A stretch of DNA of 64,000 nucleotides, from assembly GCF_932526225.1 (NCBI RefSeq), contig NC_064034.1, positions 19,094,927-19,158,926 of the forward strand, read 5' to 3'. The notes beneath the pieces are model-generated. The model had not been told where the DNA came from, searched no databases, and worked only from the letters and a program-made list of their open reading frames with translations. The stretch is from Nematostella vectensis (taxonomy: Eukaryota; Cnidaria; Anthozoa; Actiniaria; Edwardsiidae). Positions within the stretch are counted from its first letter, which is position 1, and each line of letters starts with the position of its first letter. Shown piece by piece: positions 30,386-51,594 of this stretch. The position numbers and the translations under genes are program-made.

Positions 30386-31204
30386 TAGTCTTAGAACCAC
30401 CAAATCCTGGGTACATACCCATCACCTGTGATCAGTAATAGTAGAGGTGTCTTATTCAGTTATTATTAAGCCAACTCATGTCAGCAAAAGTACAAGGAAA
30501 AATTCAGGCCACCATTTCTCTTTCATTAAAAACCGTGATGGAGAAAAAGACATTTTACCCACCATAAAGGGGGCTCTAAAAAACAAGTCCTCTCCCCTCT
30601 TAGAGGGGAGCATTTTATTTCTAATTAAATTCTGGGAATCTCGAAAGAAATTTCTATTTACACTGAAGGGGGGCTCAAACCCTTCCCTCCCCCCTCAGGG
30701 TATTTAATTAATGAACACTGCCTTAGTATTCAATATGATAAGAATATTTATACAATGAAACTCTTGTCCATGAATTATTAGAGGGCTCTGGAAAAAAAAG
30801 GGCCTCTACCCTATAAGAGGGGGGGATTTTCTTAAGAGTTCTACTGACATCCTGGGAGTTGTAAAGGGATTTTTATTTGCACTAAAGGGGGGTTCAAAAT
30901 ATTTCTTCCCCATTCATGTTTTTTTTTTTTTTGTTTGATTTTATTTTTGTGGGGAGGGGGGTTTGGGTGGGCTATTCTTGTTTGTTGAGATAAGATACCT
31001 TTGTCTTTGGTAACTGTGTGTGCGAGAAACGTGCATAAAAACAACAACAACTATTCATGAAGTGCAGATATCTTAGAATGTGAGAGTAAACTTAGAAATT
31101 ACTTCTCATGAATATTGAATATTTTATTATTATGGAAAATCGAGTAATAAAATCACACAAATGATGCCACTATGTTGTGCACAACTATTAATAGTTTCAC
31201 TATT

Positions 31205-31593
31205 TGTTAACGTGCTGCAAAAACTTTGGGACTCCCTTGATTAATCCCGAATGGTCTCCTCCCTCTGCGCAGCGACCGCGGTTGAAGTCCCGGCAAAACA
31301 ACGCGGGCTTTTGCCCCGAACCCATCGCCTTCCTCTACTGCGCACGATCCGCCTTTGCGCGCCTAATGTGCCACACTGCTCAATGTGCCCGAACGGATCC
31401 TGCCAGGATAGGTGACCTCGTTCGATTTCCACCAGAACGGCCGCATGAAAATCGCGCACTGCTGCCCACTCAAATTGTAAGGCCAAATACACGAGCCTCG
31501 ATGAATTAACCTGAGTATCGGGCCCTCCTGTGTTTCTATCGCGCCGGCGAGAAACAAGACAAGGGCCTGATACAAGTACTGTTCAAATCGCAT
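31205..31593 (-). mobile_element. Probable YR-retroelement ORF1 fragment
   Basis: Broken minus-strand frames give VYLALQFEWAAVRDFHAAV and then a Cys-rich QKPALFCRDFNRGRCAEGG, like the CRxFNxGxC zinc motif of DIRS/Ngaro-type ORF1. Weak because the frames are short and shifted. Confidence 0.35.
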
Positions 31594-32299
31594 GTTCTCA
31601 TGCCGGATTGCGGCATGGCTCCTGATTGGTCAAAAAAACAAAGGGCATTCGAATGGGACGCGCTGATTGGTTCAGCTATAAAGTACCCTAACCCGTCGAC
31701 TGCTCGTTCTCAGAGTAATGGCGGACTTAAAAAAGTGTTCAAGCAGCGGTTTGTCTATTTAGACGAAAAAGCCTGTAGTAAATTGGTGATGTGAATATCC
31801 TGTAGTAATTTAGTGATGTGTGGATCTGCAGTCATATACTTAAGTCGTTAATCTCCTAAGCCGTGAACTATCTTTGCGTTTCAAATCATTTAGCATAAAG
31901 TTACCCTCACTGGGGTTCGTCGTTACCAAAATTAAGACCCTTGATTGTGCCACCACGCGAGTCATTGGAAAATTGACAGCCGACGTATTTTGACAGTGGC
32001 CTGAAAAGGGGCGGCAGGCGTCGCGTCTGTATTTGTGTCAGGCCTAGTCTCGGCCTTGAAAATACTGACCTCGGTCACGGTATTTAACGATACGGACTCC
32101 CACCCGGCAAATAACCCCTATTTATTTTTCCTCTCCGACTTTTGAAAAATCCGAGCCTCTTTTTCTTTGGATAAAAGGCGAGCCCTCAACAATCAGTTAG
32201 AATAACCCGCTACAAATTCCTCTCATGTTAAGTCGTCGTACTTTACGTCTTTAGCTACATAGCTGAGATTAAGCTCGCTGTGCGGCCAAACTTAAAGGT

Positions 32300-32572
32300 A
32301 GACAACGCGAGACGAGACTTTTGCCATTTTACCGGACTTAAGAGTGGAACTGGCACAGAAGAAAAGTGCGACAAGAAAACAAAGGCAAACCAAAGTCACG
32401 CCACCTTCAGCCTCAGATCCCATGTGTCCTACGTGCGGAAGACGTTGTCGTGCCCAAATAGGACTGATCAGTCATCTGCGTGTCCACCACCGAACGCAAC
32501 TAAAGAGATGTCATGGTCATCATCCTCTGGATGGACAAACTAAGATTCTTCGCCGTCTCTTTGAATGCTAGT
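32300..32572 (+). mobile_element. C2H2 tail like that at LINE ORF ends
   Basis: A 32344-32571 frame encodes CPTCGRRCRAQIGLISHLRV, then HHR. This CxxCGRxCxxxIGLxSHxR pattern is common at the C-terminus of animal LINE ORF2 proteins. No RT is attached. Confidence 0.5.
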
Positions 32573-32644
32573 CGTCCGACGTTTCGTCGCTCGAGTCGCT
32601 TGAGCAACCACTGCTCTCTGCGCCTACCCGCGCCATATCGCGCC

Positions 32645-33030
32645 TTACTTTTTTTTCTCAATGTTCGCTACTGAACGCAGGTCCTTGATCGTGAAGTCGG
32701 ACTTGACCGCTCTCCTTTCCTTCCGCGCGGAGCGAGAAGATGGCGATCCGGCTAGCTCTTCCAGTCGGCGGTTCTCCTCAAGCAGGCTCTCGACCTGCCG
32801 GGAAAGCTCCAGGATGTGGCCCTGTGTCACCGTGGGCTTATTACCCCCACCAACGGCCAGGGTCTTCGTTCTAGCGCCTTGTTCTGCGGTCTTTGCTGTT
32901 GGAGTCCTAGGCTCCTTGCCGACCCGACCGGCATTACTAAAAAGCGGAAACGGCGGAACCGCTTATTTTGAGTGCAGGGGCGAAGGGGGTAAAGGGATAG
33001 CGATGTTATACAAGGATTCTCTGACCACAA
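32645..33030 (-). mobile_element. Coiled-coil ORF1-like fragment
   Basis: The minus strand reads LSRQVESLLEENRRLEELAG, then a basic stretch KERRAVKSDFTIKDLRS. The heptad-rich segment plus a basic domain resembles ORF1/gag of YR or LINE elements, and it may belong with 31205-31593. GC-rich against its surroundings. Confidence 0.35.
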
Positions 33031-33345
33031 GCATATTAAATATTAAAACAGTTTTCCCGTTTATCTAGGGATTAGCTAAACGTATTTTGAAACAAGCAAA
33101 ACGATCCCCGCTAAAGGGAAGCTTTCATGCATACAGTCTAAGCGAGCTTTCATACTGTTGGCTTCCATGCCGAAAAGAGGAACATCTCACGCTACTGACC
33201 ACCCCACTTTCCCGATATACACATTTGGGTCAAAAGGACACTGCTTTTTTTCAAAATACTTTACATTATTCTTCAAAACTCCTGTTAACGCAGTTCTTCA
33301 TCAGACAAAATAATCATTGAAAGGCCCGGTTCTTTGATAATCCCA
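33031..33345. other. Intergenic, no recognised gene
   Basis: Short frames only. Confidence 0.4.
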
Positions 33346-33955
33346 GTAATACCATGATAATACCACCTCGGATTCTTTTGTTTTCTGAGGGACGATTACT
33401 AGCGAAATTCCCTCGAAAACAATAGATGGTTCTAAATTTTCCTCATGCATTAATGACGAGGGAGATTTAGTTTCTAAATTTCCTTCGTGCATTAATAATG
33501 AGGGAAATTTAGAAAAAGAAAAAAAGAATTTTTTATCTTCTAAATATCCCCCTACATCAGTGCATGAGAGAACATTAGAACCAAGATGCTTGACTTCTAG
33601 TTTCCACCAGAGAAAAAAAATTGAAGGCAGCTTTATGATTAACGCAGGAATAGACCCTGCGCCAAGAGACCAGAGTGTTTCATCTCGTGATACTTAAACA
33701 ACGTTAGACTAGACCCATGTGGGACGATTTTGTTTGCTTTACGCATGCGTGCTAATGACGTCAAAGAACTAGACTGTCGATAAGTAGGCAACTATGTCTC
33801 TAGAGGGATAAAAAAACAATGCGTATGCAATGCCCTGATCCATTGAACCCTGTTCGCTAATCCAACCTAGTCCCTCCGCCTCGGTTGCGAAGACATTTTT
33901 AAAATCACTAAATTCTCCTCTTGCCATGCTATAACTTATAATAATCACACCAGCC
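33346..33955. repeat. Interspersed repeat A, copy 1
   Basis: Shares several hundred bases in the same orientation with 41475-42210: gagggacgattactagc, caatagatggttctaaat, the gtgcatgagagaa block, a cgcatgcgtgctaatgacgtc block and the end ctataacttat. Internal units around gagggaaatttaga are themselves repeated. Confidence 0.88.
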
Positions 33956-34404
33956 ATACATTTTGAAAAATGCTCAACTGCATAAAAATTTCAATTTTTG
34001 AACAAAATAGTATAAAAGTGCAAAAGTGCAGATTTTGTTCGGATGTTGTTCCGCAAAGTCCACAGGGGGCGAAATTAAGCGTCACAATCGCACAGACGGG
34101 CAAATGACTCGTTGTTTGTAGAGAAATATGAGAAACCTAAAAAACCTCATTAAATAGATGACCACATAAATTTTTGGGTGCACTTTCTGAGTTGGTAGAA
34201 TTGATTATCCGTAAAAAGGGGTTGCTGAACCAAAAGAAAAACAACAATAACAACAAATAATAAAACTAACGAGGGAAAAAATACGTTTCACGGGTGTCCC
34301 CATCGTACTTGCTTGAATGATTACCGCGCTTTACCGTATACAAACAAATTCTAATCAAATTCTAATTTTATCCTGTCTGATGCGTGTTGTTTTCAGTATT
34401 TTAC

Positions 34405-34560
34405 AAGAACCTAAGAAAAACTTACAGACATTAGAGATTTCCATTTTTATTTGATTGGATATTTCAATGGTTTAATATTCTAGCGTTTCAAACTGATCGT
34501 GCCCAGGTACCGCCATCGTTAGATTTGAGTTTTTCAGCACCTTATCTGCGTCACTTCCCG
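34405..34560. repeat. Interspersed repeat B, copy 1
   Basis: taagaaaaacttacagacat, atattctagcgtttca and ggtaccgccatcg recur in the same order at 48055-48290. Copy 2 has about 70 bp extra in the middle. Confidence 0.85.
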
Positions 34561-34562
34561 AG

Positions 34563-35650
34563 TTGAGACAAAAGTTGATTAAAATGCAGGTATTGCATGA
34601 TTACACTAACCGTAACCATTCACCAAGATCACTTTATGTTGAAACGGCACTTTTGCGCTGGGTTGCAGCCTTTCTACAAGGGCGTTCGCAGTCTGTTTGC
34701 CTCGATGGTAAAAAATCTTCCTCGCAACTACTTAACGGGGGAATCCCCCAGAGTACCAGGCTTGGGCCCATTCTCTTCTGTGTAATGGTCAATGACTTGG
34801 TCAGGACGTGGCCCCCGCGGGCTAAGTTCGTGGACGATTTGACTGTTCTTGAGGTGGTACCTAGGAACTCACCATCCCTCCTAGGACACATTGTTAACGA
34901 CATTCAAGCATATGCCCTAAAGAATAACATGCGCCTTAATCCATCAAAGTGCAAAGAAATGTCCGTTAGTTTCTTAAACTATGATAGTTGCAGTTGGCAG
35001 CCCATGGCCGTAGGCGGCAATACCATCGATCGGGTGCAGTCGTTCAAGCTGCTTGGCGTTCTCATATCGTGTGACTTGACATGGGTTGCGCACTGCCACT
35101 TCATAATTAAGAAGGCTAACAAAAGGCTTTATGCTCTAAGAGTACTTAAGAAATGCGGCCTGGATGCCATAGAGCTGATAACAGTCTACCGGTCACTTAT
35201 CAGATCGGTCATTGAATATGCGTCTGCAGCCTTTGCGAATCTTCCAAATTATCTGTCTGACGCCCTAGAGAATGTTCAGAGGCGTGCGCTCAAGATCGCT
35301 TTCCCAGGTAGTAGTTATGAGGGCTCACTCGCGTTTGCAAACCTTCCAACGTTGCACGAGCGAAGAAATATCGCATGCCAGCGATTAGTTTCCAGAATCA
35401 AACCAGAGAATCCTCTTTTTCCTATCATTAAAGGGGGTCGCATTACGCATGATCCAGGTTATAATCTCAGATCTAAATCTAAATTTTATCAGAGGCCTAC
35501 TAATACGAGTCGTTTCAACGAGTTCGTTACTGTTAAATATGCTGATTACATTTGATTAATTGTAGTTTATTGTAGTGCTTACTTGTATCTCTGACTCACC
35601 TGTAATCCAGTCTATACTGCGAAAGGTTGAATTAAACTCATTATTATTAC
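34563..35650 (+). mobile_element. 5'-truncated CR1/L2-like LINE with RT C-terminal half
   Basis: One frame (34563-35555, about 330 aa) starts inside the RT: WVAAFLQGRSQSVCLDGK, GGIPQSTRLGPILF (the family's GVPQGSVLGPILF block, altered), the active site AKFVDDLTVLE, LNPSKCKEM, FKLLGVLISCDLTW and the post-RT KRLYALRVLKKCG. The 3' end carries a short (ATT)n tail near 35638-35650. No endonuclease or ORF1 is present, so it is a dead-on-arrival copy. The 2.2-2.6 kb fragment is the same family. Confidence 0.88.
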
Positions 35651-36680
35651 CAAACGGAAGACGACAATCCTTGAATACAAGAAAGTAGAACTATTATCAG
35701 GAATGTTGGTGATCATGTACTGCCCTACTACACCTGTTTTATTGGCCTTTTTGTCTATTATTACATATCTCCTAAAATAAATGAGAAATTGACACATTTC
35801 TTTATCGCGCAAGTAGTATAGTAAGAGCAGAATTAGCGCTTTTTTGCGGAGGGAAGCCTCCGCCAACAGTCGCCATGGCAACCCCGAGGGAACAAAGAAG
35901 CTGGGAGGAGTAAGAACAATATACTAGGAGGATTAAGAGCAATAGCCTAGGAGTAAGAACTCGAAGATGTAAGAACAGTAGACTTGGAGGTGCAAGGAGT
36001 AAAAACGATAGAGATTAGAGGCAATAGCTGTAGGTCTAAACACCACAGTAAATAAATCGCTTGGATGATCACTTAATTATACAGAAAGTTCTTTATTCTC
36101 TTTGTTAATACATGTGTCACGGGTAGTATATTTATCTTACAGCATGCTTACGTTTTGCGTAGTTTAAAAGAGGGATCTATAAAAAAAGCGGAGAAACCAT
36201 GTTAATGATGTTTTTTTTTTTTTTTAATTCCAGTTTTGGGTAGAATAGAGACTACAAATGGTTTACCTGTGCTTTGTTTTCTCACAGGGGATAGATAGCG
36301 CGCTATGTTCAGTCTTCTCCTCCATTCCTTCCTCCTCCCCCTCCCTATATAGCTAGGCATTCTTGGCAATAGGCATTTGCAGAACTAGATTCAAGCTCCC
36401 AACACGGCCAAAGAAGGAAAAAAATGGTGGTCAAACTGCATTCCTTCCTTCCTTTATTTATTTTGGATATGATATGTCTGTACAAAGTTGTATTTTATAG
36501 AAAATATTATAAAGAATTAAATATAAAGGTATGCAAAATATAAAGACCATACAAACACATATCTGCTGGAAAAAAGCTAGATAACATGCACCATATTTAT
36601 ACTTGTCAAGTACAGGTATTTCTTAGTATGAGGCTTTTAAGATGGAATACTGAGTTTGCCTGAAATCTATGTTTTGACAT
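35651..36680. other. Intergenic, and MAPK7 3' UTR at its right end
   Basis: No gene. A simple aggagtaagaac-like repetition occurs at 35905-36010. A minus-strand aataaa (36453-36458), about 220 nt after the MAPK7 stop, could be its poly(A) signal. Confidence 0.45.
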
Positions 36681-46369
<9,689 letters not shown>

Positions 46370-46621
46370 CTACTCGTCGGTGTCCACGTCTTCCATTAAG
46401 AGGGTACCCCGTTGAGGAGGGGTGGGCTGGAGGTGGCGGGAGTATATTCCCGTTCTGGGTGGAGAGGATTCAATTGGAGGAAGAACCGCGTAGTTTTCGC
46501 ACCAAACCGCCCCTGGAGTTGCATCTGGTAGTGACTTCAGAAAAGGCTTGCTCACCTCAGGGTTGACCTTGTGGTTCTTGGCAAGGCGAATACGAGCTTT
46601 TTTCAGCTTGTTCATCCGAGC
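46370..46621 (-). CDS. Unrecognised gene, terminal exon
   Basis: 84 codons including stop, after a gatatcag acceptor. Basic start, acidic end. Confidence 0.7.
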   Translation of the reverse strand, partial: ARMNKLKKARIRLAKNHKVNPEVSKPFLKSLPDATPGAVWCENYAVLPPIESSPPRTGIYSRHLQPTPPQRGTLLMEDVDTDE

Positions 46622-47892
46622 CTGATATCAAGAAGTTGATAAGTTATTTCCGTAGTAAACCTGAATTTCAAGTTTATTTGTCAAAAATAAGCTTTGGATC
46701 TTTGTAATTGGCTTATACGTCTTTAGGGCAGAATCGAAATTAATGATACTATCAGTTGTTTTATGGTGTAGCCTTCATCCGGGACCTGTCACTTACACTG
46801 TACACCCATCGTACCCTTCATCCGCGACCTGTCACTTGCCCTGTACACCCATCGTACCTTCATCCGGGACCTGTCACTTACCCTGTACACCCATCGTACC
46901 CTTCATCCGGGACCTGTCACTTGCCCTGGACACCGATTGTACCCTTCATCCGGGACCTGTCACTTAACCTATACACCCATTGTATGCTTCATCCGGGACC
47001 TGTCACTAACCTTGTGACCATCATCGTCCTCCATGGTGTTCAGGTGGGGTGGGGGTCTAACAGGGGTTAACCCCGCTCTTTTCATTTGCTTCAGCTCTTT
47101 GGCTTTCAGGATTTCTATCCTGTTCCCCATAGAAGCCCCAGGCTCCTCCTCGCTTTGCATGGCGGTCATAGCCTGGTGCGACTCGGTGATGGATGTGGTC
47201 GCACTAGCGCACTCGCTTGCTGCAGGAACCGCGTTGTCTTTCTTGTTCGTGTAGAGATCACGGACATTGGGTAGGTCCGTCGTACGCTGGTTCACGAGAG
47301 CATTGTCCTTAGTATCTCTGATGTCTGGGAGAGTAGACTTGGCGTCTGTGGCTGAGTGAGAGGAATATAATAGATATCTTCAGAGACATACAGGGTGGAT
47401 AATAACCTTTATCTTGTTATTATGTAAATACTCAAAATTAATTCCATTGACTAGTTTATTTCCAAGGGACTGACCATTTGATATTCATACCACTTTAATA
47501 TATATCATCTTCGCGTCCTGTTGACTTTTTCTTCTAAAATGTTGCTTTGTCTTTTAGCTATTAAGGATGTCTTTTTTTCGAAGAAGACATTTTGCTAACC
47601 CGTCCGATATCAAATGGTCGGTTCCCAAGATAGACAGACATCAAGACATACCCTTTGCCTTCTTCCTCGAAATCGGAAATCGGGACTTGCCCGGGGGTCG
47701 CGGGAGCCCTGTGGTGGCCACCCCACCGTTAACCACTCGGAGCACTTGTGCACCAAGCCTCCTATTGTCTTCTGCAGTGGCCGCCTGAGAGGGAAGCCCC
47801 ATAGTTCTTTGCGCGCTTGCTGGTGGAAGAGCAGGCGTGGCGTCGAGAGCTTTTGCTATCTTGACCTCTCCAGGCGGAGGAAGTGTGCGAAT
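46370..47892 (-). CDS. Unrecognised gene, last three exons
   Basis: Exons 47892-47652, 47351-47011 and 46621-46370 have proper GT-AG borders and matching phases (0 to 1, 1 to 0, 0 to stop). They encode about 277 residues: a Pro/Ala-rich part (LPPPGEVKIAKALDATPALP), a Ser/Thr/Asp-rich part with LPDIRDTK and LPNVRDLYTNKK echoing each other, a charged helix IEILKAKELKQMKRAG, then MNKLKKARIRLAKNHKV and an end of EDVDTDE. No known domain, signal peptide or membrane segment. It looks like the disordered C-terminal tail of a larger protein whose upstream exons lie to the right and were not found. Function unknown. Confidence 0.7.
46772..47012. repeat. 43-bp minisatellite abutting a splice donor
   Basis: About 5.6 units of cttcatccgggacctgtcac plus 23 more bases. 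On the minus strand the units carry variants of the donor-like gtaagtgacagg; the last unit overlaps the real donor of exon n-1 at 47010-47009. Confidence 0.93.
47011..47351 (-). CDS. Unrecognised gene, exon n-1
   Basis: 341 nt between a ctcactcag acceptor and a gttagt donor; 2 nt complete the previous codon and it ends in phase 0. Confidence 0.7.
47652..47892 (-). CDS. Unrecognised gene, exon n-2
   Basis: 241 nt between an atacag acceptor and a gtatgt donor. Open in one frame, ends in phase 1. Confidence 0.65.
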
Positions 47893-49264
47893 CTGTATTC
47901 ATAGTTATTCAGTCCTCGTTCAGAAGTAAATAATTGACACAATAATATCTTATTTTCTCGAATGAATACAGCGCTTTTTTGTAACACAATGTACAGCATA
48001 TTCTTATCACGTGTATTACTCTATGAGAACTTTGTTTCCCGTGTTAGAAAAGACTCTAAGAAAAACTTACAGACATTGCAGATTTGGTATCTTTATATGG
48101 TTGGATATTTTAATGGTTTGATATTCTAGCGTTTCACACGAATCATGTCCCCTTCCCTGGGGATTGTTCACTTCACCATCAGCTCACCTTCTCCATTTGG
48201 GGACGATTCAACAGTCTTCCCTTTTGCGCCCGGGTACCGCCATCGCTTGAACTTGACTCTTTCAATGCTTTCTCTGCCCCACTGGCCTTGCTAAATCGCA
48301 GATTTACGATAACGCGCCTTAGCATTTTTGCTACTTTGTGCTGCTACTATCGCAAATCAAGGAATCGATTTTATTGGTAGAACGTGATTACCATTATGAC
48401 GCCATGTCAACTCCTGGAAGCGCGCGCGTTGTTCGCACCCAGCCTCGCGCGCTATTTTCGTAATGTTGGGCAAGACATCGGTCAAGGGATATTTGCTTTT
48501 ATAACCCTTGTTTTTAGCCCCTCGCAATTTGAATCAACCTTAGTAAGCAATTACCTATATGCTTCCTTTAACATTTACATAAAATACTACATTTGTGCGT
48601 GCGCACGAATTTTTGATTCCTTCTTCTCATGTGGTCAGGCTCAGCGCAAAGGGTAAAAATGGTGAGATACGGACAATAAAATTAGAGGCATCAAACCTCT
48701 GCTCATCTGCGCTGACATTGATTGACAGGGTCGCATTTCCGTCATAGTCAAAGGCACGGATGCGAGCAGAGTCAGCATCATCACACGTTACAATTTTGGG
48801 CGTGGGCGCTTATTTAATTGCTCACGCCCCAGGTAAGGCGCTTATTTGAAGGAGGCGACTATGAGAACAATTGCTGTCCAGGCGCGTACCCAGGATTGGC
48901 TGAGAAGGGTGCGCAGTCATAGGTATCATATCTGCGGTATCTGTCTATGTTATGGTGAATATTTATAGGATTTTGGAGACGATTGAATATTAGTAGTATA
49001 GTATAAACTTCTAAACAGTGGCGGAGCATGCAATCCCCAAAACGATATGCATACAATTTTTTTTACGTTGGACATTATCCCTTTTTTACAGAAAGATATT
49101 CTGTAGTCTATATGGGTAGTCTATAGTTGTTTTTTATTTGTAGGAAATAATAACAATCATGCAATAAGCAAGTGATTTCCTTTACAAAAAGAGCGTTTGA
49201 ATGAGATTTGTTGCACCCTTTAGTTTGCGTAACGCTCGTATTTGTCTGAGATTGAGAGCGCGAC
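47893..49264. other. Intron or intergenic, with repeat B copy 2
   Basis: No gene recognised. Upstream exons of the gene at 46.4-47.9 kb may lie here but I could not support any. Confidence 0.4.
48055..48290. repeat. Interspersed repeat B, copy 2
   Basis: Matches 34405-34560 in the same orientation, with an insertion around 48146-48225 relative to copy 1. Confidence 0.85.
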
Positions 49265-49536
49265 ATGTCCGAACTGACAGAGAATAGGTTTTCGCAAGCC
49301 GAACAGTTTCTTCCGGATTTCGATCGTGTCGGAACGATCCTTGGAACAACAAGCCCTAATATTACGATTCTAAGTGAAGAAGAAGTTGAATAGGGGAAGG
49401 ACGACAGGATTCCGAAGAACACGAAAACCAACACGGTGCGGGATGTTCGTACCTGGCGAGGGTGGATAGAAGGGAGGAAAAAGAAAACCAGAGCTGTGGC
49501 AGGATCGGATAGTTTCGTAAGTTTCGATAGTATCAA
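49265..49536 (+). pseudogene. Crypton/ZMYM-like N-terminal fragment
   Basis: From ATG 49265 the frame reads MSELTENRFSQAEQFL and ITILSEEEVE, then a stop, then DRIPKNTKTNTVRDVRTWRG. The PKNTKxxTxxxVxTWxxW pattern resembles the start of Crypton-type tyrosine-recombinase proteins and relatives. Broken by a stop; the recombinase domain is absent. Confidence 0.4.
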
Positions 49537-49777
49537 AGGTGTTCGATTCTAGGGTTGATGAAGTAAGGAGAGAGGATGCTTGAAGGTTGATAAAGACATA
49601 AAGAGCCAGGGGGAACGTGGCAATAAACCCCTAAAAAGACCTGTATATGATGATGACCTGTAAGATATTAATATTTGAAGGTTGTCATTTTTATGATTTT
49701 GGAAAATTGTAAAGTTAAGTGCCATATGGTTGGGTTTTGATATTCAGCATGAAGGAGTGCAGGTAGTGAATTGGTTT

Positions 49778-49866
49778 AGTTGCTCATTATAAATGCAAGG
49801 GGTGCATACGAACTTCCCCGGGATGTATCTATATACATCCCTTGCATCTATAATGAGCAATTAAAT
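49778..49866. repeat. Inverted repeat (about 30-bp arms)
   Basis: ttgctcattataaatgcaag is mirrored by cttgcatctataatgagcaa with two or three mismatches. Confidence 0.88.
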
Positions 49867-49947
49867 AAAATTCATCAGCCCTGCTCTTCTCTGCTGAATA
49901 TGAAAATCCTCCCCGGGTTCTTAGCTACTTGCCTATTAATTGGAAAA

Positions 49948-50190
49948 TTAAACGAGACTTACCTGAAGTCAAAGTTTGATTGAGATTCTACTGTAGCATT
50001 TGCAGAAATGAGGTCACGTGAGATAGCAAGCTTGCAGTATCCGAGCTCAGTCTTAAAAGCCTATTTTGGTGGCTATGTTCCAAAAAGGAGGAGTTCTATG
50101 TATGATTGATATGACCTCCTCATTTCTGCAAATGCTACGGTAGAATCTCGATCAAACTTCGACTTGGACGAGGTAAGTCTAGTTTAATTT
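49948..50190. repeat. Inverted repeat next to the DIRS-type element (about 75-bp arms)
   Basis: gattctactgtagcatttgc and agaaatgaggtca are mirrored at 50110-50190 (tgacctcctcatttct, gcaaatgctacggtagaatc). It lies just beyond the recombinase end of the element, where DIRS elements carry terminal inverted repeats. Confidence 0.8.
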
Positions 50191-50400
50191 TTACAATTCT
50201 ACCTCGCATTTGCATACAATCAAGTGAGACTTAATGCACAAAGGCACCAAAATAAAAGGAACGGTTCATATTAATAAATCATCCTGTGTCCGTACAGTCA
50301 TGCACAAAATACAACTTAGTAACTGTAATGCTACAATGCACCCCAAACTGCATGCAAGCCTTGTATTGCTCTTACAAGATAACAATAATAACTAGACGTT

Positions 50401-51594
50401 TTATGAGCAGCTATTAAGTATGGCATTAGCAAACATACTTCCAGTCTTGACTGGCCTATCGTATAACTGCGTAAATACAGAAACAGAACGCCAGCCAGCT
50501 ACTTGCATAATTTCATGTATAGGAACATTTGCAGCCTTAGCTGTTGATGTAGAAGCACTTCTTGTACTTTGTGGCTTAAAAATGTCAGTGTTAATTCCTG
50601 CTGCCTTCATTGTTTGTTTGATCTAACGTGACACACTGTCCTTTGATGCAGGTCCATGTGGTGCAGTATGGCAGATTAGAAACTGTTTTGTTTGTTTTCG
50701 AAGAGGAGCTATTCTTTGAATGTAAGCATCAAGGGCCTCTACAACACACAAACTCTTATCTGGGGTTAAACTAGTGAAAACTATGGGCGATAAATGTCTG
50801 TCTTGCCTCCTTTGGCAGATTTCTGCTTTAAAATCAATGAAACATAGAAAGCGTATTTTCCAGGAGTGAGAGTCGTATCCTCAATGGATAATGTCTGTAG
50901 GGTTTGAATTCTCTGGGCTGACAGCAGAGCCATTAACATAACCAGCTTCTGAGTAAGTTGCTTTAGTGACATTTCCTCAAAAGATGGTAGACTTTTAAGA
51001 TATGTCAAAACTGTATGTGGGTTCCATGTGGAAACATATCGTGGCAATGCGGGCTTCTCATTAAACAATCCAGTCATGAAACGTGACACCAGTTTGAAAC
51101 CCTCTATCTAAATAAACGATGACAGTGCACTTCTGGCTGTAGCAAGAGCACTGTAACCGATTTTTAGACATAGATGTAAGGAAATCCAGAACGTTTTGCA
51201 AACTTGGTTGTGTCTGGTCAACTCCACTATCTAAGCAATACTTGACCCAGGACTTGACATATGTTTGATATTGCTTACGAGTTCCTGACCGCCAAGACAT
51301 TAAAATGATTTCCAAAGGCTCTCCTTGTACCCCCTGCGCAACAAGCGATGACCGGATACAAGACAACCAAGAAGCTGAAGCTTCGGATACAGTGGATGTA
51401 CCTCTTCTGGCTGAAACGGCAGAGCTAAGGTCTGTTTGCGCATCTTGATTTGCACTGGTGGAGCCTTGAGCAGCTGAGGCAGGGAGGGGTACCAAAACTG
51501 TGTTGGCCAATGAGGGATTACTACGATTGCTGTTGTGCCGCTCTCCTCTATAAATTGTAGAACTTTGCCTATAAGGCTGAAAGGAGGAAAGCAA
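50401..51594 (-). pseudogene. DIRS tyrosine recombinase
   Basis: Frames at 51594-51061, 51089-50781 and 50610-50401. Seen: GTRKQYQTYVKSWVKYCLDS (N-terminal core-binding), LPRYVSTWNPHTVLTYLKSL, the first catalytic Arg region LLSAQRIQTL, then PQSTRSASTSTAK (HxxR box, His replaced by Gln), MQVAGWRS and the Tyr region FTQLYDRPV. Stops lie between the pieces. Confidence 0.85.

Larger units (their letters stand above)
30047..31204. other. Intergenic, repeats only
   Basis: Contains a hairpin repeat (30196-30284), a segment shared in opposite orientation with 40643-40725, and several G/A-rich and T-rich runs (for example near 30920). No gene seen. Confidence 0.5.

Noticed and set aside
46756-47070. 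Repetitive HPGPVTYPVHPSYP-like reading frames that look like a peptide precursor
   Set aside because: They are translations of the 43-bp minisatellite inside an intron. There is no signal peptide or cleavage pattern, and all frames are open because of the repeat.
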